Assembly (NCBI GenBank): GCA_013396655.1
Contig: WBMV01006674.1
Coordinates: forward strand, 992,224 to 1,056,223
Length of the DNA stretch: 64,000 bases
DNA from: Campylorhamphus procurvoides
Lineage: Eukaryota > Chordata > Aves > Passeriformes > Dendrocolaptidae
Reading direction: 5' to 3'
The notes under the pieces are model-generated. The model was not told the DNA's origin, searched no databases, and saw only the letters and a program-made list of their open reading frames with translations. The translations under genes were made by a program, and so were the position numbers. The first letter of the stretch is position 1. Each line of letters opens with the position of its first letter. Shown here piece after piece: positions 49,201 through 62,700 of this stretch.

Positions 49201-52200
49201 ACATGCAAACCAATTACATGAACTAGTATGGGATTCAGTCTGGTAGAGAGGCTACAAGGTGAATGAATGTTTTTGTCAGGATTCAGGACGTTTCTTTAAA
49301 TGACTCTAGGATATGTTAACTGGAGGAGTAGAATTAAAAGGAAAAGGAACCAAAGATGACACTTCATACAACCTACTCAGAAAATGGGAAGAGGACTTCA
49401 GAAGGATATGTTATAAAACGAGCCATGTGACAAAATAAAAGCAGGGAAAGAAGATTTATTCCCAGCCAAGGAAAAACAGCTCTTCTAGAAGAATGACAGA
49501 CTCTTACAAGTGGGTACTGGTAGAGATGCAGTGTTTGTTTTGAGAGCTGTGCAAAGGTCACTGCAGGCTTTGGAAGATTGAGTTAATTAATTTCCATTTT
49601 TTGCCTTCTTTCTGGAAGAGGAGATTGGGAAGAAACATCAATGGGAGGGAAAATATGGCAGTATGGTAGTCATCCATGTAATGTCCCCTCCCACCCAATC
49701 AAAAGTGTGATGCTTTTTCTTTATCAGCAAAATAAAAGTTCCTCCTTCTCCAAACTTGTATGAGTTATCTCTAAGGATAAAGATAAATTCTGTTAGATAA
49801 AATAATGGGGAAACTTGGAGATCACTGAGCTAGTATCAGTTGGCATTTTCTTTTATGAAGATGTACTGGGGCTCTGTAGTGTTGCCAGCAGGTTTTTGCT
49901 GCATATATGGATGTCCTAAGAATAATGAAATGCTAATAAAGTTGTTAAGGTTGATGGTGAAATTCCCTTTTTAAAATCATGCCATTATGTGCTAGACTTT
50001 AATCTTTTCTACTGTGCAGCTGTGATCTGATGTGTGGATAAAACCCAGCTGACAGAGTAAGATACAGTAAGGTATGGTTGATGGGTTAGAGAAAACTACA
50101 GAACCTAACAAATTTGATACGTGTTTGTTCAGCTGAGTCCAGAAGAGCTGGTCACTCTAGAATGCACAAAGACGTGTGCTCTATAGCTGCCTTCTTTCAG
50201 ATTGTATTACTGTGTGCATCTCTACTTGTGACCCTAAATATTTTTTAGTAAGTATATTGTGTTTCTGTTCCTCTAAGGGTAAATGTACTAGAATTTAAGT
50301 TCAGAGATATTTTTCTCCAGGTCATATGGAAAGTATCTTTTTTCTTCTAATATGATTTAGCAATTCAGTGGATCTAATGAAAAGTCAAGGGATTGATGCC
50401 CAGTGTAAAACTCAGGACACTGTAATTTTTGACTGAAAAAGAATTTGAAAGTGCAGCTCATGTCTAAAAAAACTATCCTGCTTGAAGAAGTGATGTGCAT
50501 AGGAAAGAACTTACTTGTTTATCACAAAACATTGGTTTTATTGGTATCCAGAGAAGAATTTAGAGTAGATTCATTACCTCTGAATTCTGAAGTTGAATGT
50601 GATACATACAGAAGAAAAGACATAGAGAAGAGTGATAGGTATGGAAATCTGGGAGCTCAGATAGACTCCCAGGAAAGGTAACACTCAGTTCCTTCCTGGC
50701 TGAGGGCTTGTAACTGCCCATTGCCACCAATAAGCTCCTGTTTTCTAGGCATGACTGGAACATGAGAGAGCAGCTCTAGATACATGAGCAAATTTTGAGT
50801 TGCACAAATACTTGGTGAGTATGGCATATTGTCACGTGTGAGGGCCTCATCAACTCATTCAAAATTGATATTTGAGAGGTGGTGATTCTTCTTAGGCTGA
50901 AATCTGTGGAACTGTTAGTGCCTTTGACTATTGAATACAATATTTATTCGGTTATCTGATGTAAGAATAATTTAATTCACGGCAAAATAGGTTTTGAATA
51001 CTATTTTCCAGGAGTAAACAAGGACGTGGTATAGATTGTCACTTCTATGCATCTCGGTTTTTATTTTCTTTCAGCTGTCACTTGAGTGGTTTTCTCTGTT
51101 GTGAATTTGACCCGATTCTGGCACATACGGTAGACTTTCTAATGACACTAAAGCAATTTATGACCTACTTATCCTTTCTTAAAGCCATGTCTTTTGTTGG
51201 ATATCCTAAAACACATCATTTCATTGCAAATGATCCTAATCTGCGTGTGTGTTTCTAGTATTATCCATGACTGAGGCAGGATAAAAGCTGTTTGAATTCT
51301 TCTGAAATGCATGTCAATATAATGTGGTATCTCTAGACATACAGGGCTGCTGTGCATTGAGGAGAGTGAGTTGTTTGGATATGATTCAGATACTAAACCA
51401 CAGAAATATGGGATTTTTCTATAAACAGCAGATATGACAGGAAAAAAGTATGAAAAAGGAATTATTTGAAACCTCTTTATTACAGATGCGGTGCTGCTTG
51501 TCAAATTTGAATAAAGAGTAGAAGTTTCTTTTGGGAGAAACGTGTTTTCAGGGAAAATCCAAGTGGACTCAACACATAACAACTGCTATGAAGTGCAGAT
51601 TGCAGATTCTAACTAGGAGTTGGACCAAGTTCAGTACTACTAAATGATACTAAAAGCTGAACTGTGGTAGTAATGTTGCTTCGTAGAGAGATATGCTCAC
51701 TATATTATTGTGTAATATAATTACAAAGAAGGTAAGCTCTGTGATGCAGTAGTTATGTATTACACTAGTATCTGTTTAGCACAATAAAAGAATTGATCTT
51801 GGTTTAAATTTTCTGATACAAATGTCAGAAAGTGCCTGTTGGGGAAAAATAAGCTTGTTAAGTCCATACTCATAACTTCCTGCTGAAATAGGAATCAACA
51901 GTTGCAAGTCATTATTTGTGGTGCTACTGTACCCAAATACAACAATGCTGCTTTTGGCACAAGGCAGGAGGGATGGTGTGCTACTGGTGCAGTCAGCTCT
52001 TGTTCATGAAGAATTAGCTGAGGAGAGTGGGCAGCAGCATGTTTTTCCTTCTTTCTTCTTCTTTTCTGCTTCCATGCTGCTGTTACCTCTTCAACCAGTG
52101 TAATTTAAAGCCAAGTGCTCCAAGCACAGAGAGTGTTCTGAGCTGGAGTTACTGTATGCACTCTGCAGCTGCAACAAGATATTTTTCAAACTCAGCCTTC

Positions 52201-54415
52201 ATTTTTGCACAATAGGGTGCAAACTTCGAGGTAAAGGAGAGAGAACACTTGTTTGCAAAGGGAAGTTAACATTTGATATGCACTTTAAAAATACTTTTTG
52301 TTTTGCTTTATTTCATTCCTGCTGAAGTTTTCACTCTATATTTATCCTGGCATTACCTGGCTTCACTTTTTTTTTTTTTAAATATGTTTATACCGTATGT
52401 TTCCCGCTTACTGTTTACTTTCACCTACACATTACTCTGCCTTGTCTCATATGTCTTTCCTCTATATGGATATGGCAGAATATGAAGGCTTAGTTGCTTT
52501 TCAGCTGCTGCAAGTGGGAATTTTTCCTGTTCCATCTTTGCATCACTCATGTTTAGGTGGCCACCTACATACAAATATTTCTAGAGCTTATTGCTGGCTT
52601 TTTTCAGAGGTTTCTTGGAACACAGGAGGACTAAGACTAACCAGATAGTGTTATCTGCATGGTTTCTTTTATGCTCCTGCATAGCAAGAAGGAAGACAGT
52701 TCTGATGCTTCCATGGGCATAGAAGTTGATGTGGAGGCTAGGTACAACTCGCTGTGTGCTGGCCTTAGTGATGTGTTTGTATGTCATCAATATGACAGGT
52801 ACAGTATTTAAAATTGATAGAAAGTGCTGTTTACATAGGAAGATATTTTTTGCTTTTTTACTACTTTGATAGCTTTGGGAGTATTTGGCAATTTTGAAGC
52901 AAATGCCTTTCATAACAGCTCCATGAGAGAGAATCAGAAGCTGGACTTGATGCTGTCTGGAAGAGCTATTGCATATTGAAGGTCTTAAAAAAGTCTTTGT
53001 AAACTGGTTAATTACTTAAAAGGACTATACTGAAATTTGCATTATACTGATGAAAATTGAAAATAAATGTCCCTTCCCATTTGCTTAAAATCTTTTGGCC
53101 ATTTGTTTCTCAGCTACTCTTTGTTACTTTTTTAAACTTCTGTAGCTACTTGAAATTCTCGGGGTTTGTGTTCTGCAAGAGGAAATCATAAATTTACCTC
53201 ATGTCTCTTGCTGTTATCAGCTGTCTTAAAATCATCACTCATGTATTTCAGGATAAATTGTCTAGTTATGCCAAATAATCCTAATTAGTCTGATTTAACT
53301 TGGTGTTTTGCATAGCTGCGAGCTTGATATCACTCATAGTGGGAGCATTTCTATTTAGAAAGTGCTGCAGCATTTTTTTTTCCATGAAAGATATGTGAAA
53401 ATCTTCTGGGTTTTGCAAAGTAGGATAACCTTAAAAGTGCCTGAATGTTGTCATGATTTGATTTTAATTTAAAAGTCATCACAGAAGCCTGTCTTCCTAT
53501 GTCAGTCTCTATTCAGTTATAAATGTTCAGAGGCAGCAGGTTGAGGCACAGCAGCGACTGACAGTGTGGGATGACATTTTGCAGAGTGCCTGAATAAGAC
53601 AACCTATGCGTTTGACTTAATTGTTTTTCAAGTCATTTGATTTGTTCTACCTTGGTCATAAAATCATGCAGAAGAAAGGATTCTTGGCCCAACTGAATTT
53701 CCACAGTTTTGGTTCCAGTACTGAATGTGGAACCTTCATTTTCTGCTGTAAATCATAAATTCAGGAGAAAAGACAACTGCAGGAGTGTTTCAGCTGTGGA
53801 GAAAGGAGGTCAAGGGAAATGCTCTGTCAGTTTTCTCTAAAGGGGGTGAGGAGATTCCCCAGTGTACAGACCGGGGTCTCTTTCACACCTTGTGAGACCT
53901 GCCAGCCACTGTCCCTGTGTAGCACACACTTTATCACTCTCCACCAAATGCTTGCAGAGGTTACTACATACATTGTCAAAACAGTGAAGCTCTGGCTTTT
54001 TATCATTAAGTTTATATGGGGTTTGAATTATGTGTTTAAAAGCAAGTGTATCAGTTGTGCAAGTGAATGAGAGAGAGTTTGAGGTGAGGCTGGACATGGG
54101 CTGTTCATTCCTATTTAGCCAACTGCACATTTTTCTTGAGACTTGCCCACTGACACAAGGCATATGAGTACTGTGTACCACAACAGAATTTAGCAAAATG
54201 TTATTCTAATGCTACTGGATTTGCTTCAGGTTTGTATTATTTAAGACATTCAAGAAAAATAAAAAGGCTAGGCCTTTGTTCAATATCTTTTTGAGAAGTA
54301 CATCTTAATAGTCCAAGAATCACGTAGAAAGTATAATTCTGTCTCTCAATATAGTGTATATGCAGATAGGTATACCTTTGCTTGCCTGCCTTTTAAGTGT
54401 TGTTTTAGTGCAGGT

Positions 54416-54490
54416 TAAAAAAAACAAACCAAAAAAAACCCAATCAAACAAAACACCTCGAACCAACAAACTAGACCTGAAACAAAACCA
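54416..54490. repeat. A/C-rich low-complexity tract
   Basis: An irregular series of AAAC/ACCA units, for example AAAAAACAAACCAAAAAAAA. It looks like simple sequence or an old A-rich tail whose parent element can no longer be seen. Confidence 0.7.
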
Positions 54491-57400
54491 CATTTGAGAA
54501 GGACAAAGTAGCATGAGCTTGATGTAGCATTTCTGCTTCTGTCTGAGTTAAAAACAACATTGTTAGGAATTCAGATTGGAAGTGAAACTCTTCTACAGTT
54601 AGAAAGTATTTAGGTAATGTTCACAGACACTTAAACCAATAGACGGTCTGAAAAGGATCAGGTTTACAGTTTTATTGTACTTCAATTTTTTAAAAAAGGA
54701 AATAGAAGTGTTAAAATTTAGTTTTGTTTATTTGTTAAATGTCTCTTGAAGTTTGTTTGGCCAGGTATAGTATATATGTATTTTTATCAGTAATTTGAAT
54801 GATTTACAAAGTTGTACTTTTAAAAATCTGTTGATACTTTATATTTTGAAAAATAAACAGTGAAACAATTCTGTGAAAGGCATTTTTAAAAAAAAGGCAA
54901 TTAAAATTCATATTCCAAAGTTGTCAGAGTTTTTAGTTTGTTTTTACATCCTGTGGACTGTGGGGGCAAATTTTTTTCATTGTTTCTTCAAAAGAGGGCT
55001 TACAAAGCTGCATGAACACAGTGTTACTTTTTCTGTCTCTGGCTCCCTATTATCATTCACTAAAGAGATTCAGGGAATTAATTTGAACTCCACCATCTAT
55101 GGGGTTTTTTCAAAACCAGCTGGGTTTAACTGAAGTGGGTAATTAGTTAAAAGTTCTTGGCAGATCAGTTGTACTTGTTGGTTGGTACCCCCCACTAGCA
55201 ATTAGGCCCATGTTTACTGGGAAGGCCACACTGAACATGCTTATTTTAAATGTATATACATTTTTTCAGAAGGGTCCCTCTTGCATTTTGAGAGTCAGGG
55301 ACTGCTGTCCAGTCTTCTGATCAGTCTGAAGAGGCCTCTTATCTGCACTAGTGAGTCTCCACTGACATCAGTAGGCAGTTTGTAATGAACTGAATCAATC
55401 AGCGGCCACTTCTGCCCTTTCCTGTGCTTGCCACCCTTCTGGCAACCTTCAGGTTCAGCAAGTACTTGGAGTTAATTATGTCCCAAATGACTTTGCAAAC
55501 TTGTCTCCAGATATTGTGATCTGGGCCAAGGTTCAAATGTAAACATATGTGCCTCTTTATGGTGCTGAGATAAATAATATGAAAATGTTATCTCCACCGT
55601 ATTTGTCTGCAGCTGACAAATTTTAGTAAATTCAAGTTTGAGCATCCTTCAGATTATTAAATTCTAAATTCACAGATAAAACTCAGCTTTGTATATAAAG
55701 TGTCTTCAGAGAGAGGTATTTCCCTCTCTGTTTGCTTTGTGTCTGTATATGCATTTTCTTAATAGGCATACACACACACAAAATTCATCTGTAAGGGGGG
55801 TTTGTAGATTTGGAGGGGGTTTTTTTAAATTGAGAATGTAGGCCACGTTGCTAGTTGAAATTCTTAACTTCCAGTTCCTGAGGTTGGTTTTGGTATGGAC
55901 TGTTTGGCTTTTTTCCACTAATCTCAGAGGATTGTTATTTATTCTCTCAGATATACTGAGATTCCAACACTTTATGAATGGTATTGAAACATTTTTCGTT
56001 AAAGAATGGAAAAGAATCTGGGTTCCATAGTAATTCTAGAAAGTCAATGTTTTGTTTTTTCCCCCAGGTTATTTATTTCAGTTCTCAGTAGCTGTTGAGG
56101 AATATACAGCAGATCTTTCACTAAAAGAAAAAATTCCACTAGAAGTATTTTTGCCTTTATAAATCAACGGTATTGCAAAGCAAACTTGTTCTCCCGGTCT
56201 TACCAAGACAGTATAATGCTTGTCATGGAAATATCAGGACAAAAGTATCAGGAATGATTTTGTTTTCTTTTCCTACTTTTTTCTTTCCTAGCATTTCTGG
56301 GATAGTAGCAGTTCTCTATACTTAGACCACAGGTTTGTCTAAAAGTGGTACCTTTAGCTTCAATGTTAACACCTGAAAGCTTTAGCTCCAAAAAAGGGCA
56401 TGATATGAATCAGGTTACTGTTTCATTCTCATCTGTTTAGATTTAGAAGGACCACCTACCAGTGTATTATATAAATTATCACTGGATTTTCTGAGTTTTC
56501 CTTCTGTAACTGTCTGTTGAACATAACTATTTTTCAACAAGTGAATTTCAAAAGATACAAGTATAAGTGCTATACCAACAGAATTAGTAGGTGATAGTGG
56601 AAATCCCAAATGTTTTTACTTTTTCACTGCATCCAAGTTTGCAAAAAGCACTTTTTTCCAGATGTGGCATCAAAAGGCATGATTCTTCAATTTCCTTTTC
56701 ATTGCATACGTGTAGTTGTATCAAATATCACTGAGGAAGTTATGTTTCCTTGCTTTAGAAAGACAAAATTTCAAGATGAAGTTAACACCTACTTAAAAAT
56801 GTAAAATACAAGCAATTCATTGTGTAGGTTGCTTTTTTCCCAAACCACGGAAGACTTTTAAAATATGCATACATACTTACACACAATAGTACCCTGTTGC
56901 ATTTGAAGATTTTGGTATATGGTATCAGAATAACTAAAATGTCAAATACATCCATACTTGAAGTCATACTATAAGTTATAATTAACATTTATATTGAAAT
57001 ACAATTAATTCAAAAATAGTTTTTTTACATGAACAACAGAATCTTCTGATTTCTAGGATTATTCTGGTACTGGCTTCTGCTCAGTTATGCATTGCAGACT
57101 CAGGGCATCATTCATTTGCTCATGTTTACCAAATCTGTTCCCTTTCTGTATGTGATGCAGAACCAAGTTATGTGTACATCTGCAATGATTGCTCTCCTTT
57201 CCTTTGGTAGCACTGATAAAAGCTCCTATTCTGTGCATACCAGGTGGACTATCTGAACCCTGTCACTGCTTTGTTGAAACTAGTCTTACTGTAAATAAAG
57301 CTAAAGAAATGGGAATACTTTTACAGGATGGAGTAATCTGAATTATATGGGAAACAGAAAAAAAATTCATTACCAGGCTTCAAAGGTGTCATTAAAATAG

Positions 57401-59670
57401 GTCGACTTTGAATATTTTGGTTTATAGTGAGTAATGCTCTTTCACTTAATTTAATTGAGGGGATCACTATTAATGTTTTGAGAGGAATAGCAGAGGAGAG
57501 GCCTAGTTGGAGTGGCTGAAGGGAGGTTGGTAAAGGACCATTCTCCACTTCTTTGGCAAGTAGTGTGCTGCCTTTCATCTTTGTTCTGCTTCTTCCATCT
57601 CTTTAAATCCTGTGGATTTGGGGCAAGTTCACCCATCCTTCCTTTGCTGACCTAGGAAAACCAAAGCCCTGTAAGCGCTTGCAAAAGGAAAATCAGATAA
57701 CTCTACTTTTCCAGCCCTACTAATCTCCCTAGCTGTGCTGATCTGATGTTGATCTGTAAGCAGCTTTATTTTTGGAGTCTCCTTTAAAGAATCAGTGGAT
57801 CATGAAGCTGTCCATGTATAGAAATAATAACTTTCCAAAATGCTACACTAGCACTACACTTTCCCTGCATTTTCTTACTTATTCTTTCTTGTAGCATGTC
57901 TATACATTATTGACCCAGTTGAACAAATACAACTGCTTCAATGAGATATGTGTTTTCCTTACAAAAGTAGTTTAATTTTCTGCTTGGGGTATTATGAGGA
58001 AGCAGGTAAAAATCAGGTTTTGTAAACATCACCTTTTTTCCTGTCTATGTTAGAACATGCATGTTGAAAGAATATGAGTATTCACTCGGATTTTTTTATG
58101 AAGGTATTTTTTCAGTGGTTGACTTTGTTTTGACCTTGTAAGAAAGTTGGTTTCCCTACTGCTGTTTTTGCCTGTTTAGCAGACACTTGCATAGCAATTA
58201 CCAAGAGGGCTGTTTCACTGTTAAAATAATACAGCTGGTTTTGTTGAGAATTGTTCTTACACTGTATTAATTTTTCATTGTCACACAAGTTAAATCTTTT
58301 AACTGGAGAGGGGTAAGAGTTAGAGGACAGCACTCTTTTAAGAGGAACAGTATAAAACCAGCACAACATACCAGCATCAAAGTTGTTGGTGGCAACTGAT
58401 GATACATATCTCAGGAGATAGTTACACTTCCAGGAATTAATTTTTATTTTGTAATCTGTTTGTTCTTACCTCTGCTTGTCATAATTACAGAGGTTTAATC
58501 ACTTGTACTATATAAGTCATACAGTGAAAAGGTGATCTATACAAGAGTACTTGATTCTGAGTTATTGAATAAAGATAAGGAAAATATAACTGATTCCAGA
58601 TCTAGGATCATAATTAATTAGCAAAAGTTAAGCAGCAATAAAGTACTTCAAGTTATTTGTATTAGTGTTGGATTAATTTTGTGATTGTCTCCTGCATAAT
58701 CTGGCATTCTGTAATAGTGAAGGTAAAAAAGCACTCTTCGTTTCCTACAACTGTTACTAAATTGAGGACTAATTCGTCAGTATTTTCTGGGTGTTTTTTT
58801 CTCAAATATATGGAAAATGTAAATTAAGCTCTGAAAGCAAGGCGGTGTGTTTGCCATTTTTTGCTTGTGTTGACTCCTGTAATAGTGTGAAGTATTGAAT
58901 GTTAGGGAAGGGGAAATATTAAATTTGCAAGACTGATCTGTATTGTTTTAATTGTTCATTAAGCTATACGTTCTCAATAACTTCATAGACCTATGGTTTA
59001 GTACAATTAAATAATATGATCCTTGTGTGATATTGTTGGTTTGATCCATTTGACTTAACTGGAAATTGAGAATTTTGGATTGTTGACTCCTGAGACAGTA
59101 GCACATGAAATAAGAAAACATATAGTGGGGTTGGAATGTGTAAAGTACTGCTTCCTTTCTTGCCCTTGCCTCCTTCCCCGCCAAAAGCCTTACAAATATT
59201 TAGGAGCAGAGGTGGTTCTGTTTTTATTAACTTCATGAAGCTGCCTAAGAGATCAGGAGTCATCATTCTCACAAAGTATAGAAGCCTTATGTGCCACTGA
59301 ATTTATGAGTTCTAGGAAAAGTGGCTTTGTAAGAGGAGGTCATGGGAATAAGTGGTTCCACCCCTGTTTATCTTATGTTCACTTTTGTTCGTTGTCTAGC
59401 CATTTTTTCATTTCAGTTCTTCCAGGTATGTGTTAAACATGTCAGGAGACAAACTCAAGACCAGAGCACTGTTGGTATTAATGAGTATTATGTTGAAAAG
59501 ACATAGCGGTATTCAGAAGTTGCAGACTGTTACAAGGGTTTTTACTTACACCTAGTGTAATTGTTTCTGTTAATTATATGTGTGCATATGATATCCTAGT
59601 GGCTGCTAATGTTTTTTTGCATCAGCTTTACTGTGTTATTTACAGGTTTTATTTCTTTGTCTATTGGCAG

Positions 59671-59789
59671 GTATTTAATTAGTCAAGGAGCACATGTAGG
59701 AGCTGTAAATAGTGAAGGAGACACTCCATTAGATATTGCTGAAGAAGAGGCAATGGAAGAGCTGCTTCAGAATGAAGTAAATAGACAAG
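59671..59789 (+). CDS. PPP1R12A: PPP1R12A (MYPT1) coding exon 3
   Basis: A 119-bp exon: its first G completes the Glu codon begun in exon 2, then 39 codons follow (YLISQGAHVGAVNSEGDTPL and onward to NEVNRQ), and a final G starts the next Gly codon (phase 1 donor CAAG|GTAATT). The acceptor is TCTATTGGCAG. It encodes residues of about 124-163: the end of ankyrin repeat 3 and repeat 4, with the GDTPLDIA helix start and the acidic EEEAMEELL helix. This part of the stack helps form the acidic surface that meets PP1 and substrate. The start YLISQ agrees with avian MYPT1 as I recall it, where mammals have FLIGQ. A reading frame running from 59,609 to 59,833 includes intron on both sides and is not a separate gene. 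Confidence 0.97.
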
Positions 59790-62700
59790 GTAATTTTGGA
59801 AATGGATGGGTGGTTTTGTTTACTGGACACTAAATATATTTTTGAAAACATGTGCTAAATTAGGACTTTTAAAGTCTACAATGTACAGTGTTTAAGCTGT
59901 CTTTAGGTGGTTTTGCTAAGCCCAGTCTCTTGTGAAGAAGGAGGTCAGAAATACTGAACCCAGGTGTTCGGTATTTCCTCCATTCTCTTAGCCAGAATGT
60001 AGGTGGCATTCATATACTGTGGATGGTATTCTGTGCATTTGGGATATGGAGTTCTATATCCCAGCTTTAGACTTGCTCTAAAGAGATTCTTGCCTTAGAG
60101 AGAAAAGAAATAGGCAGGCAGTTTTAGAATGAGATCCTCATCTAGTCCCAAGGTAACGAAAGTAACTTTCTTTTAATTGACTACAGGAAAGCCTAGAATA
60201 ACTAAAGAACAAGCAACCATCCTGTGTCTCGTAAATCAACCTTTGTGTCTAGTTCTGATCTTTTTAGTGCCTTTCTACAATGGCAAATGTCTATAACTGC
60301 TTCTTGGAAGAAGGAATAATAGATTGCAATTATTTTAGGTCTGAGAGCCTATCATGAGCCTTTAAGTTCCTCCTGGGTTTTTTGTGTACCCTTCTGAAAA
60401 TAGTAGATAGGTGAGCATTCATACAAAACTTAATGGAGAGCAATCAAGTTTTGACATTATTGTTTAATAACAAATACCCTAAATTTATGCACATGCTCCT
60501 AGAAAATTGCTAGTACTGGCAGTGGTGTATTTACAAGAGAAATTTGCCTTTGAAAAAGCATATTGATTTATTTTTCCCTGCTTTTTCCCCCCTCTCCTTA
60601 CAGTGCTGTATTCCATATTCCAATCCTCAGATGGGTTTTCCAGTGAAGTCTTCAAATTTTTCTGGTTTTATCATTCCACAGAGGAAAGAATATTCAGTTG
60701 TTGTTGACTGACCATCCTGAGTCAGATAGGATTGCACTGCTATCCCAGAACTTCCAGTACAAGAACTAGGGTGCTGTGGTCTGGTTATGTGTTGAAGGAG
60801 GATGACTTTGGACTGAAGATGGAGCCTTTGTGGGGAAGTGTACTAGGGGACTACATTTCCATTACTTCTAAACCCCTGCTCACCTCTTAAAAGACTTCTT
60901 CCCCCTTGAAAATGATTCTTCTTTTATAGTGTTGAGTTTCTATGTCTTAAGACAGGTTTACATAATTTAGCAGTAAACTAGGAATTGCTTCAGGCTTTGC
61001 CCTGATTTAATTTGTATGCTTAAACCCATTTGATGCCCTAAGCAAATGGTAAAAAGAATCTGGAAGACATGGTATGCAGGCAGATAAGAGATGCCTACTG
61101 GTACACAAAAATAAACAGTAGATTTGCAAAGGCTTTGATTCAGTTAATTGGTAGTGTTAACAGAAATTTGATTAGCAGTTCTGATAGTTAACACACAAAG
61201 AATATCAGATTAGATAGTTGCAAGCATTTTTTTGTCTGTATTACCCTTTCTCTGTTTTAATTAGTTGTTCTCTTTTCTAACAGTACTGTCAATCTTTTCT
61301 CGAGAATTGTTTCTGGAATGTGCCTCAGCCTAGATTCTCTAAGGTTGTTTTTACAATGTTTGACTTCAGTGATGTGTAATACTAAATTACTGCAATAGCT
61401 GTTTGTAAAACTGTAATTATTTGGGGAACAAACTTTTCCAAAATCTCTCTTTTACGTGTTGTTCTTTTTTCAAAAGAAACAATTTGTTATATGGGATTTT
61501 ACATACATTTTTACCATACAGATACTCAACATTACACAGTAATTTTTATTCTTTTTCAAGTTTAATTAAATTATTTTGAGCACCCCAATTGTAAAATTAG
61601 CATTAGCAATCTAAACTAAATGCCACAAATCGCTGAGGTTTACATATTTCATAGTTAAACTTACTATAAACTGTGTACGGTACTGTCTTTATAAATCTGT
61701 GAACAAAGTATGTTCCACACTGTAGCTATTAGCTTCTAAAGGAATAATTTAGATTGGTTTAAAATACGAAATTTCACTTGCTATGGAAAACCTATTTTCT
61801 GAGCATTCCTCTGACATTTTAATGTCAGTCAGTGTGCTTGCTTGTTTCACAGAAGCAGGGAAGAGGCAGGTAGTATCCCTGCTTCTGAATTTATGTCTGA
61901 AGATATAAGAACTAAGGGGTTTTACCTGCAGAGATGAAATCCGAGGAAAAATTTCATGATTGTGGATGGGAATGGAATGGAAAGGGTATGAATCTGGATG
62001 TGAACTTGTATATATCTTACTAAATCTTGAGACAGTTGTATCAGCAATAATTTTAATTATATGCTTTTCATGGCATCCTTTACTTGAATGTAAATTTAAT
62101 ATCGCATACAAAATGATCATTCAGTCATTATAATGATCACTTAGAAAGTATCTAATTGTTTGTATGTTGTGGCTAGAGAAGTTAATAGCTCTACAGTAGG
62201 AACTTAATTGTTTCTCTTAATGTGGAATTAACAGTGATGCATTGTGACAGTTTCATCTTTGACTATATATGTAGCTGAATATCCCCCCAACAGTGGGATA
62301 ATTCATATGCCTTCCATGAGATACACTCCTTCATATCCAATAAAGTAATCCCACAATTTTGATAAAGCAAGTTACCAGTGGGGTCTGTGGAACAAGGCTG
62401 TAACAGGCCTGGCTCATGTTAGGGGCATTGGAAGATGATCCTATTTATTTTGAAAATAAACTCGGATGCCAAAATATCCTACCTCGGTATAGGCAAAACA
62501 TGCAGCATGAAAATTAAGTAGACATTTTCTGTAACATTTTTGCCTTCCAACCTTTTCATGCTTTTATTCCTACATTGATTAGTTTTATTTCTGTGTTGCA
62601 TTGTTAATGCAACGAGTATGGCTTCCTACATACTGGCAATCAGAGTTGCTTGGTGGCAAAAGATTGCCTGAAAAGATCAGTCAGGGTCATTGTGATTTCA

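Noticed and set aside
51169..51582. Minus-strand ORF of 137 codons in intron 2
   Set aside because: No recognisable family or motif, and no convincing splice sites. Its length is within chance expectation for 64 kb read in six frames.
53837..54196. Minus-strand ORF of 119 codons in intron 2
   Set aside because: No domain or signal recognised, and it overlaps an equally unconvincing plus-strand ORF.
61749..62120. Minus-strand ORF of 123 codons in intron 3
   Set aside because: No family resemblance, and the composition fits random translation of AT-rich intron.
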